Assembly (NCBI GenBank): GCA_003140935.1
Contig: PLLJ01000038.1
Location: 70,858-109,002, forward strand
DNA: 38,145 nucleotides
DNA from: Candidatus Omnitrophota bacterium
Lineage (GTDB): Bacteria; Omnitrophota; Omnitrophia; Omnitrophales; Aquincolibacteriaceae
Reading direction: 5' to 3'
Of this stretch, positions 1 through 7,477 are shown in pieces; within the stretch, counting starts at the first letter, position 1; every line of letters starts with the position of its first letter. The notes below the pieces were generated by a model. The model made no database searches. It saw only the letters and a list, made by a program, of their open reading frames with translations, and was not told the DNA's origin. The position numbers and the translations under genes are program-made.

Positions 1-559
1 CGGTTTTATGAACCAGCAATAATCCATCCAGTGATGTTTCGAAGGCCCTACGAAAACGCTCCTCGGATTCTTTCAATTCTTTTTGTATACGCTTACGCTC
101 AGTGACATCTTGAATGGCCAATAGGATCAACTCTTCTTCGCCTGTTTCTCCTCCCGCCTCTCCTTCTGCCGCTGCTATGACCTCTGACGATATGATCGCA
201 GCGACTTGCCTTGGAATGCGCAATTGACGGGCATTCAGGATCATGACTCGCTGGCCAATTTGCTCAAATCTATGTTCGAGTTCATAATCTTTCACAACTT
301 TTTTTTCCGGTATAATTTCTTTTAACAGCTGAAGCAATTTAGGGATATCCCATTGTTTATTGCCCAGATCGGGAAGCGGTTGGCCTATCGTTTCTTTTTC
401 TGTAACCTCAAACACGGCACAAAAAGCTTGGTTGGTAGAAATAACTCTTAGGTTTTTATCCAAAACCAAAAATGGCTCTCTGAGCGTGTCAATGATGCTA
501 TTGGCATACCCTAAGAGCGCTTCGATCCTTGGCTCGTCTCTCTGCTTTTTATTTTCCAT
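1..559 (-). CDS. PAS-domain sensor protein, N-terminal part (runs off the left edge)
   Basis: Open reading frame of 186 codons starting at ATG 559 and continuing past base 1. The start has a strong ribosome site (AGGAGGG, 8 nt upstream). Residues about 20-90 look like a PAS fold (REPFLVLDKNLRVISTN, then a sensor-like region). A PAC-like end follows around residue 150 (LLAIQDVTERKR). A second PAS begins with SEERFRRAFETSLDGLLLV, the usual opening of PAS repeats in sensor kinases. The kinase or other output domain lies outside the window, so histidine kinase is likely but unproven. It has no transmembrane segment in the visible part, suggesting a cytoplasmic sensor. The dyad promoter at 871-916 points at it but leaves a leader of about 305 nt. 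Confidence 0.8.
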   Translation of the reverse strand, partial: MENKKQRDEPRIEALLGYANSIIDTLREPFLVLDKNLRVISTNQAFCAVFEVTEKETIGQPLPDLGNKQWDIPKLLQLLKEIIPEKKVVKDYELEHRFEQIGQRVMILNARQLRIPRQVAAIISSEVIAAAEGEAGGETGEEELILLAIQDVTERKRIQKELKESEERFRRAFETSLDGLLLVHKT

Positions 560-734
560 TTTTTAAGCCCTCCTAAAACTCACGGCCTGCTCAATGATCG
601 CAGAATCCTTGGTCTGATCATTTCTTCGTTGAGCTCTTCTTTGACCTTGTCCGCCCTTTTGTTCAAATTATTTCCAAAAGCATAAAATCTCCCGCCTATT
701 CGAGCGAAGGTTTAATCCTTCTTTCAAGGAAAGC

Positions 735-833
735 CTATAGATGAGAACCGCGTGGGAGGAATTCATCGTAGTTGAGAGTGATCGAGTGATGGCATGCATA
801 GCGCTTTTTCCCGGCCCCTAGGAACTCGGGCAT
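735..833 (-). CDS. possible 32-residue leader ORF
   Basis: ATG at 833, stop TAG at 735-737. The product begins MPEFLGAGKKRY and contains a Cys-His-His cluster (residues 14-16). It is the first ATG frame after the start site predicted from the promoter at 871-916 (+1 near 864). The ribosome site is weak (AAAGGATC, about 17 nt upstream). I recognise no family. It may be chance. It is listed because the 300-nt leader before the PAS gene contains no other credible gene. Confidence 0.2.
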   Translation of the reverse strand: MPEFLGAGKKRYACHHSITLNYDEFLPRGSHL

Positions 834-870
834 CTTGAAACCGATTTGATCCTTTTCTGCTGATAGGCTT

Positions 871-916
871 ATTCTAGGCGTATTCGAGCGGGGATGTTAT
901 GGGGTATTGACCCCAT
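871..916 (-). promoter_or_regulatory. dyad promoter 1 (PAS sensor unit)
   Basis: Perfect dyad ATGGGGT-N4-ACCCCAT at 899-916, centre 907.5. The -10-like hexamer TAGAAT (876 down to 871) starts 31.5 nt from the centre. Predicted +1 is near 864. In gene orientation the proximal half reads ACCCCATAA, one of two copies lacking the final G. Confidence 0.7.
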
Positions 917-1023
917 CAAGCTTTAAAGCCACACATGATGAGAAATATCGACTTTTCTTCCCGTGCGGAAGCGAAGAAAGGAGGATGACAGAGGGTTTCT
1001 ATAAAAAAAGTTTCAGCTATCCC

Positions 1024-1122
1024 AAAATAAAAAGGCGCTACATTGCTCTCGAACTTCGATGGCTTTTTATCGCCCTGAGGAACGAAAGCGACGTGAGGAT
1101 TTCATTTGTTTCTATAGCGCCT
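1024..1122 (-). terminator. structured element ending in a T tract (terminator or small RNA)
   Basis: Perfect 8-bp inverted repeat AGGCGCTA (1115-1122) and TAGCGCCT (1033-1040), written on the minus strand. It is followed immediately by TTTTTATTTT. The enclosed 74 nt hold further short complementary pairs (TCGC/GCGA, CGAT/ATCG). It lies about 200 bp beyond the acyltransferase stop in the same direction. It may be the terminator of that operon or a small structured RNA. The large loop is unusual for a plain terminator. Confidence 0.4.
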
Positions 1123-1135
1123 ATATTGATTTTTT

Positions 1136-1156
1136 AAAAACTCCCCCGCCCGGGGG
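1136..1156 (-). terminator. GC hairpin followed by TTTTT
   Basis: On the minus strand, a CCCCC/GGGGG stem (1143-1156) with a 4-nt loop is followed by AGTTTTT. It lies downstream of the acyltransferase gene, in the right direction to end that operon. The adjacent 14-bp perfect palindrome at 1171-1184 (GGACGGATCCGTCC) may belong to the same REP-like element. Confidence 0.4.
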
Positions 1157-1170
1157 ACTTTCCCGCCAGA

Positions 1171-1184
1171 GGACGGATCCGTCC
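1171..1184. repeat. 14-bp perfect palindrome GGACGGATCCGTCC
   Basis: Self-complementary 14-mer flanked by GGCGGAC and GGCGGGAA-type sequence. Similar CCGCC/GGCGG-rich pieces occur at about 3913-3935 and 19421-19445. This suggests a dispersed intergenic palindromic repeat, but only fragments are visible here. Confidence 0.3.
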
Positions 1185-1272
1185 GAGATGTTTGGCGGAC
1201 GCAACTGGCTTTTAACCTCGGGAGTGGTGGAAATCCTCAAGATCTTGAAGAGACTGCCGGTTGCTATTGTAT

Positions 1273-1314
1273 AATAAAGACGGTATTGGATTCACCACTG
1301 CCAGGGTCTTTATT
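1273..1314 (-). terminator. AT-rich inverted repeat just after the acyltransferase stop
   Basis: Inverted repeat AATAAAGAC (1273-1281) and GTCTTTATT (1306-1314), 9 bp with a 24-nt loop, directly downstream of the stop at 1317. It is followed by ATACAATAG with no good T tract, so it is a weak terminator or processing hairpin. Together with the elements at 1024-1156 it fills the 400-bp stretch 917-1316, which has no convincing gene. Confidence 0.3.
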
Positions 1315-1316
1315 GT

Positions 1317-2954
1317 TTAATTAGCGAGATGCTCCTGACAGCATTCCCTTAAAGAATGTCCCGAAACACTGCTAAAGTCGCGAACGACTTGAGCCACGGC
1401 GGCCAGGTATTGCGTGACTTTGTCTTTGGTGCTTTTGGCACTGACCAGCCCTGCCATTGCTTGATCCTCCGTCGGTATGGAATAATTCCCGAAGGCAATA
1501 AAACCATCGAGCATCATGTCGCTGAAGGGTGCGATAAAAAAATCGGCGTCTTTAATCATCGTGACCACGACGGAACCTACGACGGTGGCATAAAGTTTTT
1601 TCATGAATTTCTGTACGAACCAATACACGATCGGAGGCAATAGAGCCGAGATTTCAAACAACTTGTAAATGCCGCTGATCCGGGCGTTCACCCTTGAGAG
1701 TTTGCGGTGGAATTCCTGCTGATAGGATAAAAAAGCGTCTTGATAACGGGGGTTGTTCATATAACGCGAGGGACGGATGCTCACGAAGCCAAGAGTCCGT
1801 TCGCCCTGGCGCGTGGAGGGTAAATCGACCGGAAACAGAAACCTTCGCCCGGAGAGAACAGGGTGATGGGCAAGCCCCCAACCCAACATACTGATCACCG
1901 TGATGGGCATCCGTAATTGATCCGCATAGTGTTTATTCAGTTCTTCTCTTGCTTTCAGCAAAGGGCGAAAATCGATGATCTGGTCCGCGTAATACCGGGC
2001 ATTTTCTCCGCTTTCGGTCGTACATTGCACCGGGACGACCTCGGCGGGATGATGTGCGGTCGATGGAAAAACGAGGTCTCCGCAGGTTTTCCATTGTGCT
2101 TTCAGGGAGTTCAGAATGTCCTGCATGGGGACCCCGTCGATCGCCACGTGAGAGATCTGGAACCAAAGGTCCGCTTCTGAAAAATCCGCTGTCAACCGGC
2201 AAAGGATGTTCAGCACCCCAAAACCGGGATGCTTACGCCGGAGAAAATCAGGGTATTTGAAACGGTGCAGGTCAAGACAGGCCTCCCGGGGAGGCAATAT
2301 TTCAAAATGGATAAAGGTACTGTTTAAAATTCTCTCTAAATAAGAGAGGCTCTCTTGCATTTCTTTTTTTGGCATCCCCCCCACCGCACGGACTTTTTTC
2401 TTTAACACATGTTTTAAACGCCGGGGACGCCGGTCATCCTTGACAGAAAGCAGCTGATTATAAACATCGATCATAAGATCATCTAATCGCTTCGCACTTT
2501 CGTCATGAATGCATTCAAACTTGCCCCGGCTTTCATCGAGGCAAGGCATGATCCTTTTTAACGTCCCGTCATCATTAAAATCTGCGCAAACGATATCCTG
2601 AGGACCTTTTGTCTTTCCTTGCGTTGAAAACTTACCCCAGAGGAGCTGGCCGTAGGTGAGCGGATGGTGTTTGAAGAACAGGACCAGTCTTTCGCGGATA
2701 TGTTTTTGGGCGGAAAAAAAGTCCTTGTCCTTTTGGGAAGGAACATCCGACCAGAAATCCAGTCTGAAAGCGGCCAAGACAAACTTCGTATGTTCTCTTC
2801 TGAGATAGGCCTGCGTGACTGTCCGCCACCCGTCTTCTTTGGGCAGGAGCTTCAGGCTCTTCAGCTTTTCGATCATACGAGCGAAGGAGAAACGCCGAAG
2901 AATGGCCGCTGTCCAGTGACCTGACCGTTGATTTTTTTTATGTTGTTTTTCCAT
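1317..2954 (-). CDS. CoA-dependent acyltransferase-like protein with HxxxDG motif
   Basis: 545 residues, no signal peptide. The motif SHVAIDGVP puts H269-x3-D273-G274 in the position of the catalytic HxxxDG of the CoA-dependent acyltransferase superfamily (condensation domains, WS/DGAT wax-ester synthases, chloramphenicol acetyltransferase). It has one His before the motif, not the HH typical of condensation and WS/DGAT enzymes. A hydrophobic stretch near residue 440 (LLPPIVYWFVQKF) could touch the membrane. The start ATG 2954 has GGA 5 nt upstream. It is the last gene of the unit starting at 5245 and lies 32 bp after a hydrolase. Transfer of an acyl group to a lipid or small molecule is inferred; donor and acceptor are unknown. 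Confidence 0.6.
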   Translation of the reverse strand: MEKQHKKNQRSGHWTAAILRRFSFARMIEKLKSLKLLPKEDGWRTVTQAYLRREHTKFVLAAFRLDFWSDVPSQKDKDFFSAQKHIRERLVLFFKHHPLTYGQLLWGKFSTQGKTKGPQDIVCADFNDDGTLKRIMPCLDESRGKFECIHDESAKRLDDLMIDVYNQLLSVKDDRRPRRLKHVLKKKVRAVGGMPKKEMQESLSYLERILNSTFIHFEILPPREACLDLHRFKYPDFLRRKHPGFGVLNILCRLTADFSEADLWFQISHVAIDGVPMQDILNSLKAQWKTCGDLVFPSTAHHPAEVVPVQCTTESGENARYYADQIIDFRPLLKAREELNKHYADQLRMPITVISMLGWGLAHHPVLSGRRFLFPVDLPSTRQGERTLGFVSIRPSRYMNNPRYQDAFLSYQQEFHRKLSRVNARISGIYKLFEISALLPPIVYWFVQKFMKKLYATVVGSVVVTMIKDADFFIAPFSDMMLDGFIAFGNYSIPTEDQAMAGLVSAKSTKDKVTQYLAAVAQVVRDFSSVSGHSLRECCQEHLAN

Positions 2955-2986
2955 AAAGATCCGGCTTTCCCAATGTTAAAAAACTC

Positions 2987-3814
2987 TCAGACCTTTGCCA
3001 GAAATTCGGATATGAACGCCGCTGTTTCTTCCGGACACTCCTCTTGCGGAGAATGACCGCACATCGGGATCGTTTTAAGTTCCGCTTGGGGCAGATCCCG
3101 TTTCAGAGAATAGGATTCTTCAATAGGGATGACGCGGTCATCAGCTCCGCTCAGGATGAGCACCGGAATACGGATCTGGTCAAATTTTATGTGTGGGTGT
3201 TTCAGGTCTTTGGCCACAAATTGGGCCGCGCTGGCGACAAGGCTCTTCTGAGCTTCGAAAGAACGCAGGTTCTCCGAATAGGCGTTTATCAACTCCTCAG
3301 TAATTTTGGAAGGATCATAAAAAACTTCTCCCAAAACCTGGCGTACTAAAACGCGCTGTACCGGAAACGCCAATGACAAAAAACTCCCTAGCGGGGGTCT
3401 CAGAGCTTTGATAAAATCCGGGACATTTTTAAAGTAGGCTACAGTATTGATCAGAATCAGGCCGGCAGCGGGTTTCTTGATCTGATCCAACAACAATGTG
3501 AGAATGCTAACGATCCCTCCAAAGGAGTGGCCAACTAAGACTGGCTTGTCCAGCTTGAGTTCGTTGATAAATGCGATGAGGATCCTCGCTTGATCATAAG
3601 CAGAATATTTATTGTCTTCAGGTTTACCGGAATGCCCATACCCTTTCAGATCCAGGGCGATGTATCTTGGACCCACGGGCAATAGTTTCATGAGGGAGAA
3701 CCACGTGTGAGAGGATGAAGCAAAACCATGAACGAACAGAACCGGTCGTCCTTGGCCCTGTTCGCGATAGGCTATATTGATATGATCTATGGTAACCGAC
3801 TTAGACTCAAGCAT
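2987..3814 (-). CDS. alpha/beta-fold hydrolase
   Basis: About 275 residues, typical for single-domain alpha/beta hydrolases. Counting from the GTG one codon upstream, it shows the oxyanion HG (H30-G31), nucleophile elbow G96-H-S98-F-G-G, acid GADD (D226/D227) and catalytic H255 in MCGHSPQ. ATG 3814 is preferred over GTG 3817 because GGCAGG is better spaced to it. No signal peptide, so cytoplasmic. Esterase, lipase or C-C hydrolase activity cannot be separated from sequence. It lies between a chloroperoxidase-like hydrolase and the HxxxDG acyltransferase, so it may act on the acyltransferase's ester product or donor. The 130 bp upstream hold no dyad promoter, so it probably depends on the promoter at 5323-5367. 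Confidence 0.85.
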   Translation of the reverse strand: MLESKSVTIDHINIAYREQGQGRPVLFVHGFASSSHTWFSLMKLLPVGPRYIALDLKGYGHSGKPEDNKYSAYDQARILIAFINELKLDKPVLVGHSFGGIVSILTLLLDQIKKPAAGLILINTVAYFKNVPDFIKALRPPLGSFLSLAFPVQRVLVRQVLGEVFYDPSKITEELINAYSENLRSFEAQKSLVASAAQFVAKDLKHPHIKFDQIRIPVLILSGADDRVIPIEESYSLKRDLPQAELKTIPMCGHSPQEECPEETAAFISEFLAKV

Positions 3815-3948
3815 CACAACACCTGCCTTCCGCTGAACGACCCCGCAGTACCCTCCTGTTAAATTTGCAGGGGCCTATCAGACGGCCGACCCGTACATTC
3901 TAAGAGAGGTTCCGATGCCACCCGTCAGGCGGGATCGGCAAAACGATC

Positions 3949-4773
3949 TCACGTCTTAAGAAATGCCAACAGGTCGATGTTGAGTCGATCTTTGTGCGTG
4001 TCGATGAGACCGTGAGGTGCGCCTTTGTAGATTTTTAGGATCGCGTTTTTGACCAGTTTTGATGATCGAAGAGCCGCGGCGCCGATCGGCACGATCTGGT
4101 CATCGTCTCCGTGAATAATCAGCGTGGGCACATCGAACTTTTTGAGGTCCTCGGTAAAGTCCGTCTCGGAGAACGCCTTGATGCAATCGAAGGTGTTCTT
4201 GTGACCCGCCTGCATCCCCTGAAGCCAGAACGAGTCGATCACGCCCTGCGAGACCTCGGCATTCGGCCTGTTAGCTCCGAAGAACGGACCGCTGGCAAGA
4301 TCCTTATAGAACTGCGAACGGTCGGCGATGGAGCCTGCGCGGATCCCGTCGAACACCTTCATCGGCAATCCGCCGGGATTGGCCGCTGTTTTCAACATCA
4401 GCGGCGGAACGGCCGAGATCAGCACGACCTTGGCCACACGTTTCGTTCCATGACGTCCGATATAGCGCGCGACTTCGCCGCCGCCCATGGAGAAGCCGAT
4501 CAGGACGGCATTTTTCAGATCGAGTGCTTCGATGAGTTCCGATAGATCGTCGGCAAAGGTGTCCATTTCATTGCCATTCCAGGGCTGACTGGACCGGCCG
4601 TGACCGCGACGGTCATGAGCAATGCAACGATAACCGTTGGAGGCCAGGAACATCATTTGAGTCTCCCAACTATCCGCACTGAGAGGCCACCCGTGGCTGA
4701 ACACCACGGGCTGTCCGGTTCCCCAGTCCTTGTAATAGATCTGTGTGCCGTCTTTGGTCGTGAACATGCTCAT
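3949..4773 (-). CDS. cofactor-free chloroperoxidase/arylesterase-family alpha/beta hydrolase
   Basis: 274 residues, the usual length for the non-heme haloperoxidase/arylesterase group. The start [18 protein letters not shown] is characteristic. Other features are SHGWPLSAD with the oxyanion [13 protein letters not shown], nucleophile G93-F-S95-M-G-G-G, acid in HGDDD (223-225) and H254 in APHGL. Members hydrolyse esters and show perhydrolase activity; halogenation is usually a side reaction. It reads as richer in GC than its neighbours, and close relatives are common in Proteobacteria, which hints at transfer. It begins 2 bp after the lipoprotein gene stop, with GGGAGT upstream. Confidence 0.9.
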   Translation of the reverse strand: MSMFTTKDGTQIYYKDWGTGQPVVFSHGWPLSADSWETQMMFLASNGYRCIAHDRRGHGRSSQPWNGNEMDTFADDLSELIEALDLKNAVLIGFSMGGGEVARYIGRHGTKRVAKVVLISAVPPLMLKTAANPGGLPMKVFDGIRAGSIADRSQFYKDLASGPFFGANRPNAEVSQGVIDSFWLQGMQAGHKNTFDCIKAFSETDFTEDLKKFDVPTLIIHGDDDQIVPIGAAALRSSKLVKNAILKIYKGAPHGLIDTHKDRLNIDLLAFLKT

Positions 4774-4775
4774 GA

Positions 4776-5054
4776 TTAAAAAAGACTCCCGATGGCTTTG
4801 AACGGCCAGATCAGAACTTGGCCGATCGTGTAAAAAAGGCCCCCGATCACACCGCGGGGATGCGCACTGGTTTCTTTTTGGGTCGTCACAGAAGTCGTAT
4901 TACTATCGCCCGACGCGCCGGTCGTAGTCTGCGTTGTCACTGTTGAAGTTTTAGTGCTTCCTGCACAACCTGCCATCGATACTGCGCCCAAACTGATAAG
5001 GCACATCATGGCCATTAAAAGCCAGCCGCTCTTCAGTCCCATTATTTTTCTCAT
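4776..5054 (-). CDS. small Thr-rich lipoprotein
   Basis: 92 residues. Signal peptide with lipobox SMAGC (Cys30), then a Thr/Ser-rich linker (about 31-65). The C-terminal hydrophobic segment [22 protein letters not shown] could be amphipathic or membrane-seated. The start overlaps the previous stop (ATGA), so translation is coupled to the coiled-coil gene. I know no family name. Location at the outer or inner membrane is inferred from the lipobox; residues +2/+3 are Ala-Gly, which does not suggest inner-membrane retention in the E. coli sense. Confidence 0.75.
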   Translation of the reverse strand: MRKIMGLKSGWLLMAMMCLISLGAVSMAGCAGSTKTSTVTTQTTTGASGDSNTTSVTTQKETSAHPRGVIGGLFYTIGQVLIWPFKAIGSLF

Positions 5055-5245
5055 CTTGCGATTCTTTCTGTTTTGCTTGTTCGTATCTGATCATTTTGAA
5101 AATTGAGATTGTTTATTTTCGAACTCATTGATTGCAATCTCTGATTGTTTCGCATCATGACCGCCAGATGCCGTTCCAGATACGTGTTTTCATCTGTTAA
5201 TGCTCGAAGTTTTTGTGCAAGGCCGAGCATTTCCGCCTCGTTCAT
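5051..5245 (-). CDS. small coiled-coil protein
   Basis: 64 residues from ATG 5245 (MNEAEMLGLAQKLRALTDEN). It is charged and helical with heptad-like leucines, and probably forms a short coiled coil. The frame is open upstream to a GTG at 5317. However, the promoter at 5323-5367 predicts +1 at 5316, so GTG 5317 would lie outside the transcript; ATG 5245 is therefore preferred. It is the first gene of the unit and overlaps the lipoprotein start by 4 nt. Function is unknown. Confidence 0.6.
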   Translation of the reverse strand: MNEAEMLGLAQKLRALTDENTYLERHLAVMMRNNQRLQSMSSKINNLNFQNDQIRTSKTERIAR

Positions 5246-5322
5246 CCTACGCCGTTCGCTTCTTTTTTCAAGCAACAGGCGACTTTCCTTTTCACCCCTA
5301 AGACCTATATTCCTCACGCCTT

Positions 5323-5367
5323 ATGATGGCTGGGGCTCGGTTCAAATTCTATGGGGTGTTCACCCCA
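5323..5367 (-). promoter_or_regulatory. dyad promoter 2 (hydrolase/acyltransferase unit)
   Basis: CTATGGGGTGTTCACCCCA at 5349-5367, a near-perfect dyad with centre 5359.5. The -10-like CATCAT (5328-5323) starts 31.5 nt away. Predicted +1 is 5316. The same CATCAT hexamer at the same spacing is seen at the promoter at 36747. Confidence 0.75.
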
Positions 5368-5413
5368 AACGGCCAGAGAGGCCATTTATTTTCTTCCCGC
5401 CTCACTGCTCCCG

Positions 5414-7477
5414 TTACCAAGAGTGTTTTGAAATGCTAAGAAAAAATTGTGAAAAGAGAACAATTTCACGCAATCCGGTGAAAGCGACCCGAACTGGGCG
5501 AATGCGCTCTAGCTTGCCCTGTTTTAAATGTTGGCGAACATTTCCCCAAAACTCATCAAGCGGACGACGAGAGGAAGTCAACGAATCCGAAAAAACATCC
5601 CGTTTTTTTAACCATAATTGAAACCGGGAAGGGATCCGGACCGATGAAGTAATACCCCCTTGGTAGGAACGTTCGAGATACGCTGCTGCTTTTCGATAAA
5701 AGACCTGCAATTCTCGAACGCGAAGATTTCTCCAATCTGAAATTCGTTTTTGGCGCCGGGACAATTCCAGGACGACCCGTTCCTCCAAAGCGCCTCGCGT
5801 GCGGGTCTCAAGCCACACTTCCTCCATTTCCATTGCAAGTTTGATCCATCCGATCAAAGTCCTCCGCATATCCCCCGCGCGGCGCTTGAAATACGTCCAT
5901 CGACTTTCCATCGGGTAGATTTTCCGGCGTTCTTTCCTGGATTTCACCCTGAAAAATCCATCCAGCATCGGATGACCGCCTTCGACCTCTATGGAATTTT
6001 TAAACCAGACAAATTTCAGGAAGATGTCCCAGTATCTTTTCGCCGGAACTTGCTTCAGGATCCGGATCATATGAGAGACGCCATAAAAATTTCTCCATGC
6101 AGATCCGTAGGCTAGCGCCCAGGCCCCGGACGACATCTGTTCATGACGGAACGTTTCGTGAAACGAATCAAAGTTGTTCAGGTCCGCATCCATGACCCTC
6201 CCTTGTGAAAGCGCCGCTTGATGATCCAGCGAACCCGGCAGCGGCGTGAGCATAAAAAAAGAGGCCATCGGAGCACTGAGTTCCTCTCGAAGTCGCGCCA
6301 TATCCAACGCCACGGATCCTTCGGAATCAAAAGGAAAACCGATAATGTAGGCCAAGTGGGCGATAATGCCGGCTTCATGGTACATGGCGATCATATTTTG
6401 AAAATCATGCACTTTATTTTGTTTTTTCTCAGCCGCTTCAAGATTTTTCTCGTTCAGGCTTTCAAGTCCGATGAATACCTGGGAGCATCCCGCTTCGGCA
6501 GCTTTGGACACGAAGCCCGGAAGGCGGTGAGATTGCGTATCCACCTGGATCATGAAGCTGATCGGGATATTTTCCTCGCGACGCAGCCGGATCAGACCCT
6601 CAAAAATGGCGTTCCAATTCTTATTCCGTGAAAAATTGTCGTCCGTAAAAAAGTAAGCCGATATTTTTTGTCGCACATAATTATCACGAATCATTTTGAG
6701 GATCGGATCCACCGGTCGAAAACGCATCGTTCGTCCCTGAACGTTGATCACGGTGCAGAAGCTGCAGGCAAAGGGGCACCCGCGACTGCAGTCGATCGTT
6801 CCAAAATGCGAAACCGCATAAGAGTTTCGAAGATTCTTTGGGAAAACAGGCATGGGAGCCGGCGAAAGATCGGGCTTTTCTTGTAAAAAATTGTAAACGG
6901 GCTTGAGTTGCCCTTCGAGAGCATCCTTGAGGATCATTTCCCAACGGCCTTCTACTTCCCCTGCTACGAGGGTCACCCCGGCGTCTTGAAGCTTCTGCAC
7001 TTCCGGGGATAACTCGGGGAGCATGGCAAAAACACCACTGACGTGGAAACCACCGATCAGGACATCGATACCCATTTCCCGGAATGCCCGAGCGAGATCC
7101 GATGCGCGTGGGAACTGGTTTGACTGGACCCCCACAAGACACACAACGGTTCTATTCCCTTTTATTCCATTCTTTCGAGCAATTTTTTGTATGTCGATGT
7201 GCTCGACCGTTTCATCAATGTTCCGGATGTTAAATTTAAGATCTTTGCCAAGGACACCACGCTTCCGGACGTCTTCACTTAGACCGTTCAGACAGGCCAG
7301 CGTATTACTGGGACACACGCCCTTCCAGTAACGGATCACGTATCCGTCGTCATCATATTTGGACGGCTTGATCAGGTAGAGATCGAGCCTTTTAGGCGCA
7401 GAGGGGTTGAACTGTGGATATTTTTCCATCTTTTTTTCGGGCGGATCTTTGCTTTCGGGCGGTGTCTCTCCCTGCAT
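5414..7477 (-). CDS. B12-binding-type radical SAM protein
   Basis: 687 residues. The N-terminal third resembles a cobalamin-binding domain (IGGFHVSGV near residue 141, GEVEGRWE near 173). The radical SAM cluster is C234-x3-C238-x2-C241, with an extra C230 before it. GLESLN and the TPLPGS-type segments typical of the BchE/HpnJ-like class follow. The last 200 residues are Arg-rich and not recognised. Such enzymes catalyse methylation, cyclisation or C-C chemistry on lipids, pigments and natural products; the substrate here is unknown. The start is uncertain: ATG 7477 overlaps the SDR gene by 86 bp, and Met17 (7429) still overlaps by 38 bp. Neither has a good ribosome site, so coupling to the SDR gene is likely. 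Confidence 0.85.
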   Translation of the reverse strand: MQGETPPESKDPPEKKMEKYPQFNPSAPKRLDLYLIKPSKYDDDGYVIRYWKGVCPSNTLACLNGLSEDVRKRGVLGKDLKFNIRNIDETVEHIDIQKIARKNGIKGNRTVVCLVGVQSNQFPRASDLARAFREMGIDVLIGGFHVSGVFAMLPELSPEVQKLQDAGVTLVAGEVEGRWEMILKDALEGQLKPVYNFLQEKPDLSPAPMPVFPKNLRNSYAVSHFGTIDCSRGCPFACSFCTVINVQGRTMRFRPVDPILKMIRDNYVRQKISAYFFTDDNFSRNKNWNAIFEGLIRLRREENIPISFMIQVDTQSHRLPGFVSKAAEAGCSQVFIGLESLNEKNLEAAEKKQNKVHDFQNMIAMYHEAGIIAHLAYIIGFPFDSEGSVALDMARLREELSAPMASFFMLTPLPGSLDHQAALSQGRVMDADLNNFDSFHETFRHEQMSSGAWALAYGSAWRNFYGVSHMIRILKQVPAKRYWDIFLKFVWFKNSIEVEGGHPMLDGFFRVKSRKERRKIYPMESRWTYFKRRAGDMRRTLIGWIKLAMEMEEVWLETRTRGALEERVVLELSRRQKRISDWRNLRVRELQVFYRKAAAYLERSYQGGITSSVRIPSRFQLWLKKRDVFSDSLTSSRRPLDEFWGNVRQHLKQGKLERIRPVRVAFTGLREIVLFSQFFLSISKHSW

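Noticed and set aside
907..1274. Short + strand frames in the 917-1316 gap
   Set aside because: They cross the structured elements, have no homology I recognise and no sensible ribosome site.
4111..4545. 144-codon + strand frame opposite the chloroperoxidase gene
   Set aside because: The opposite strand has full catalytic motifs; this is a GC-driven shadow frame.
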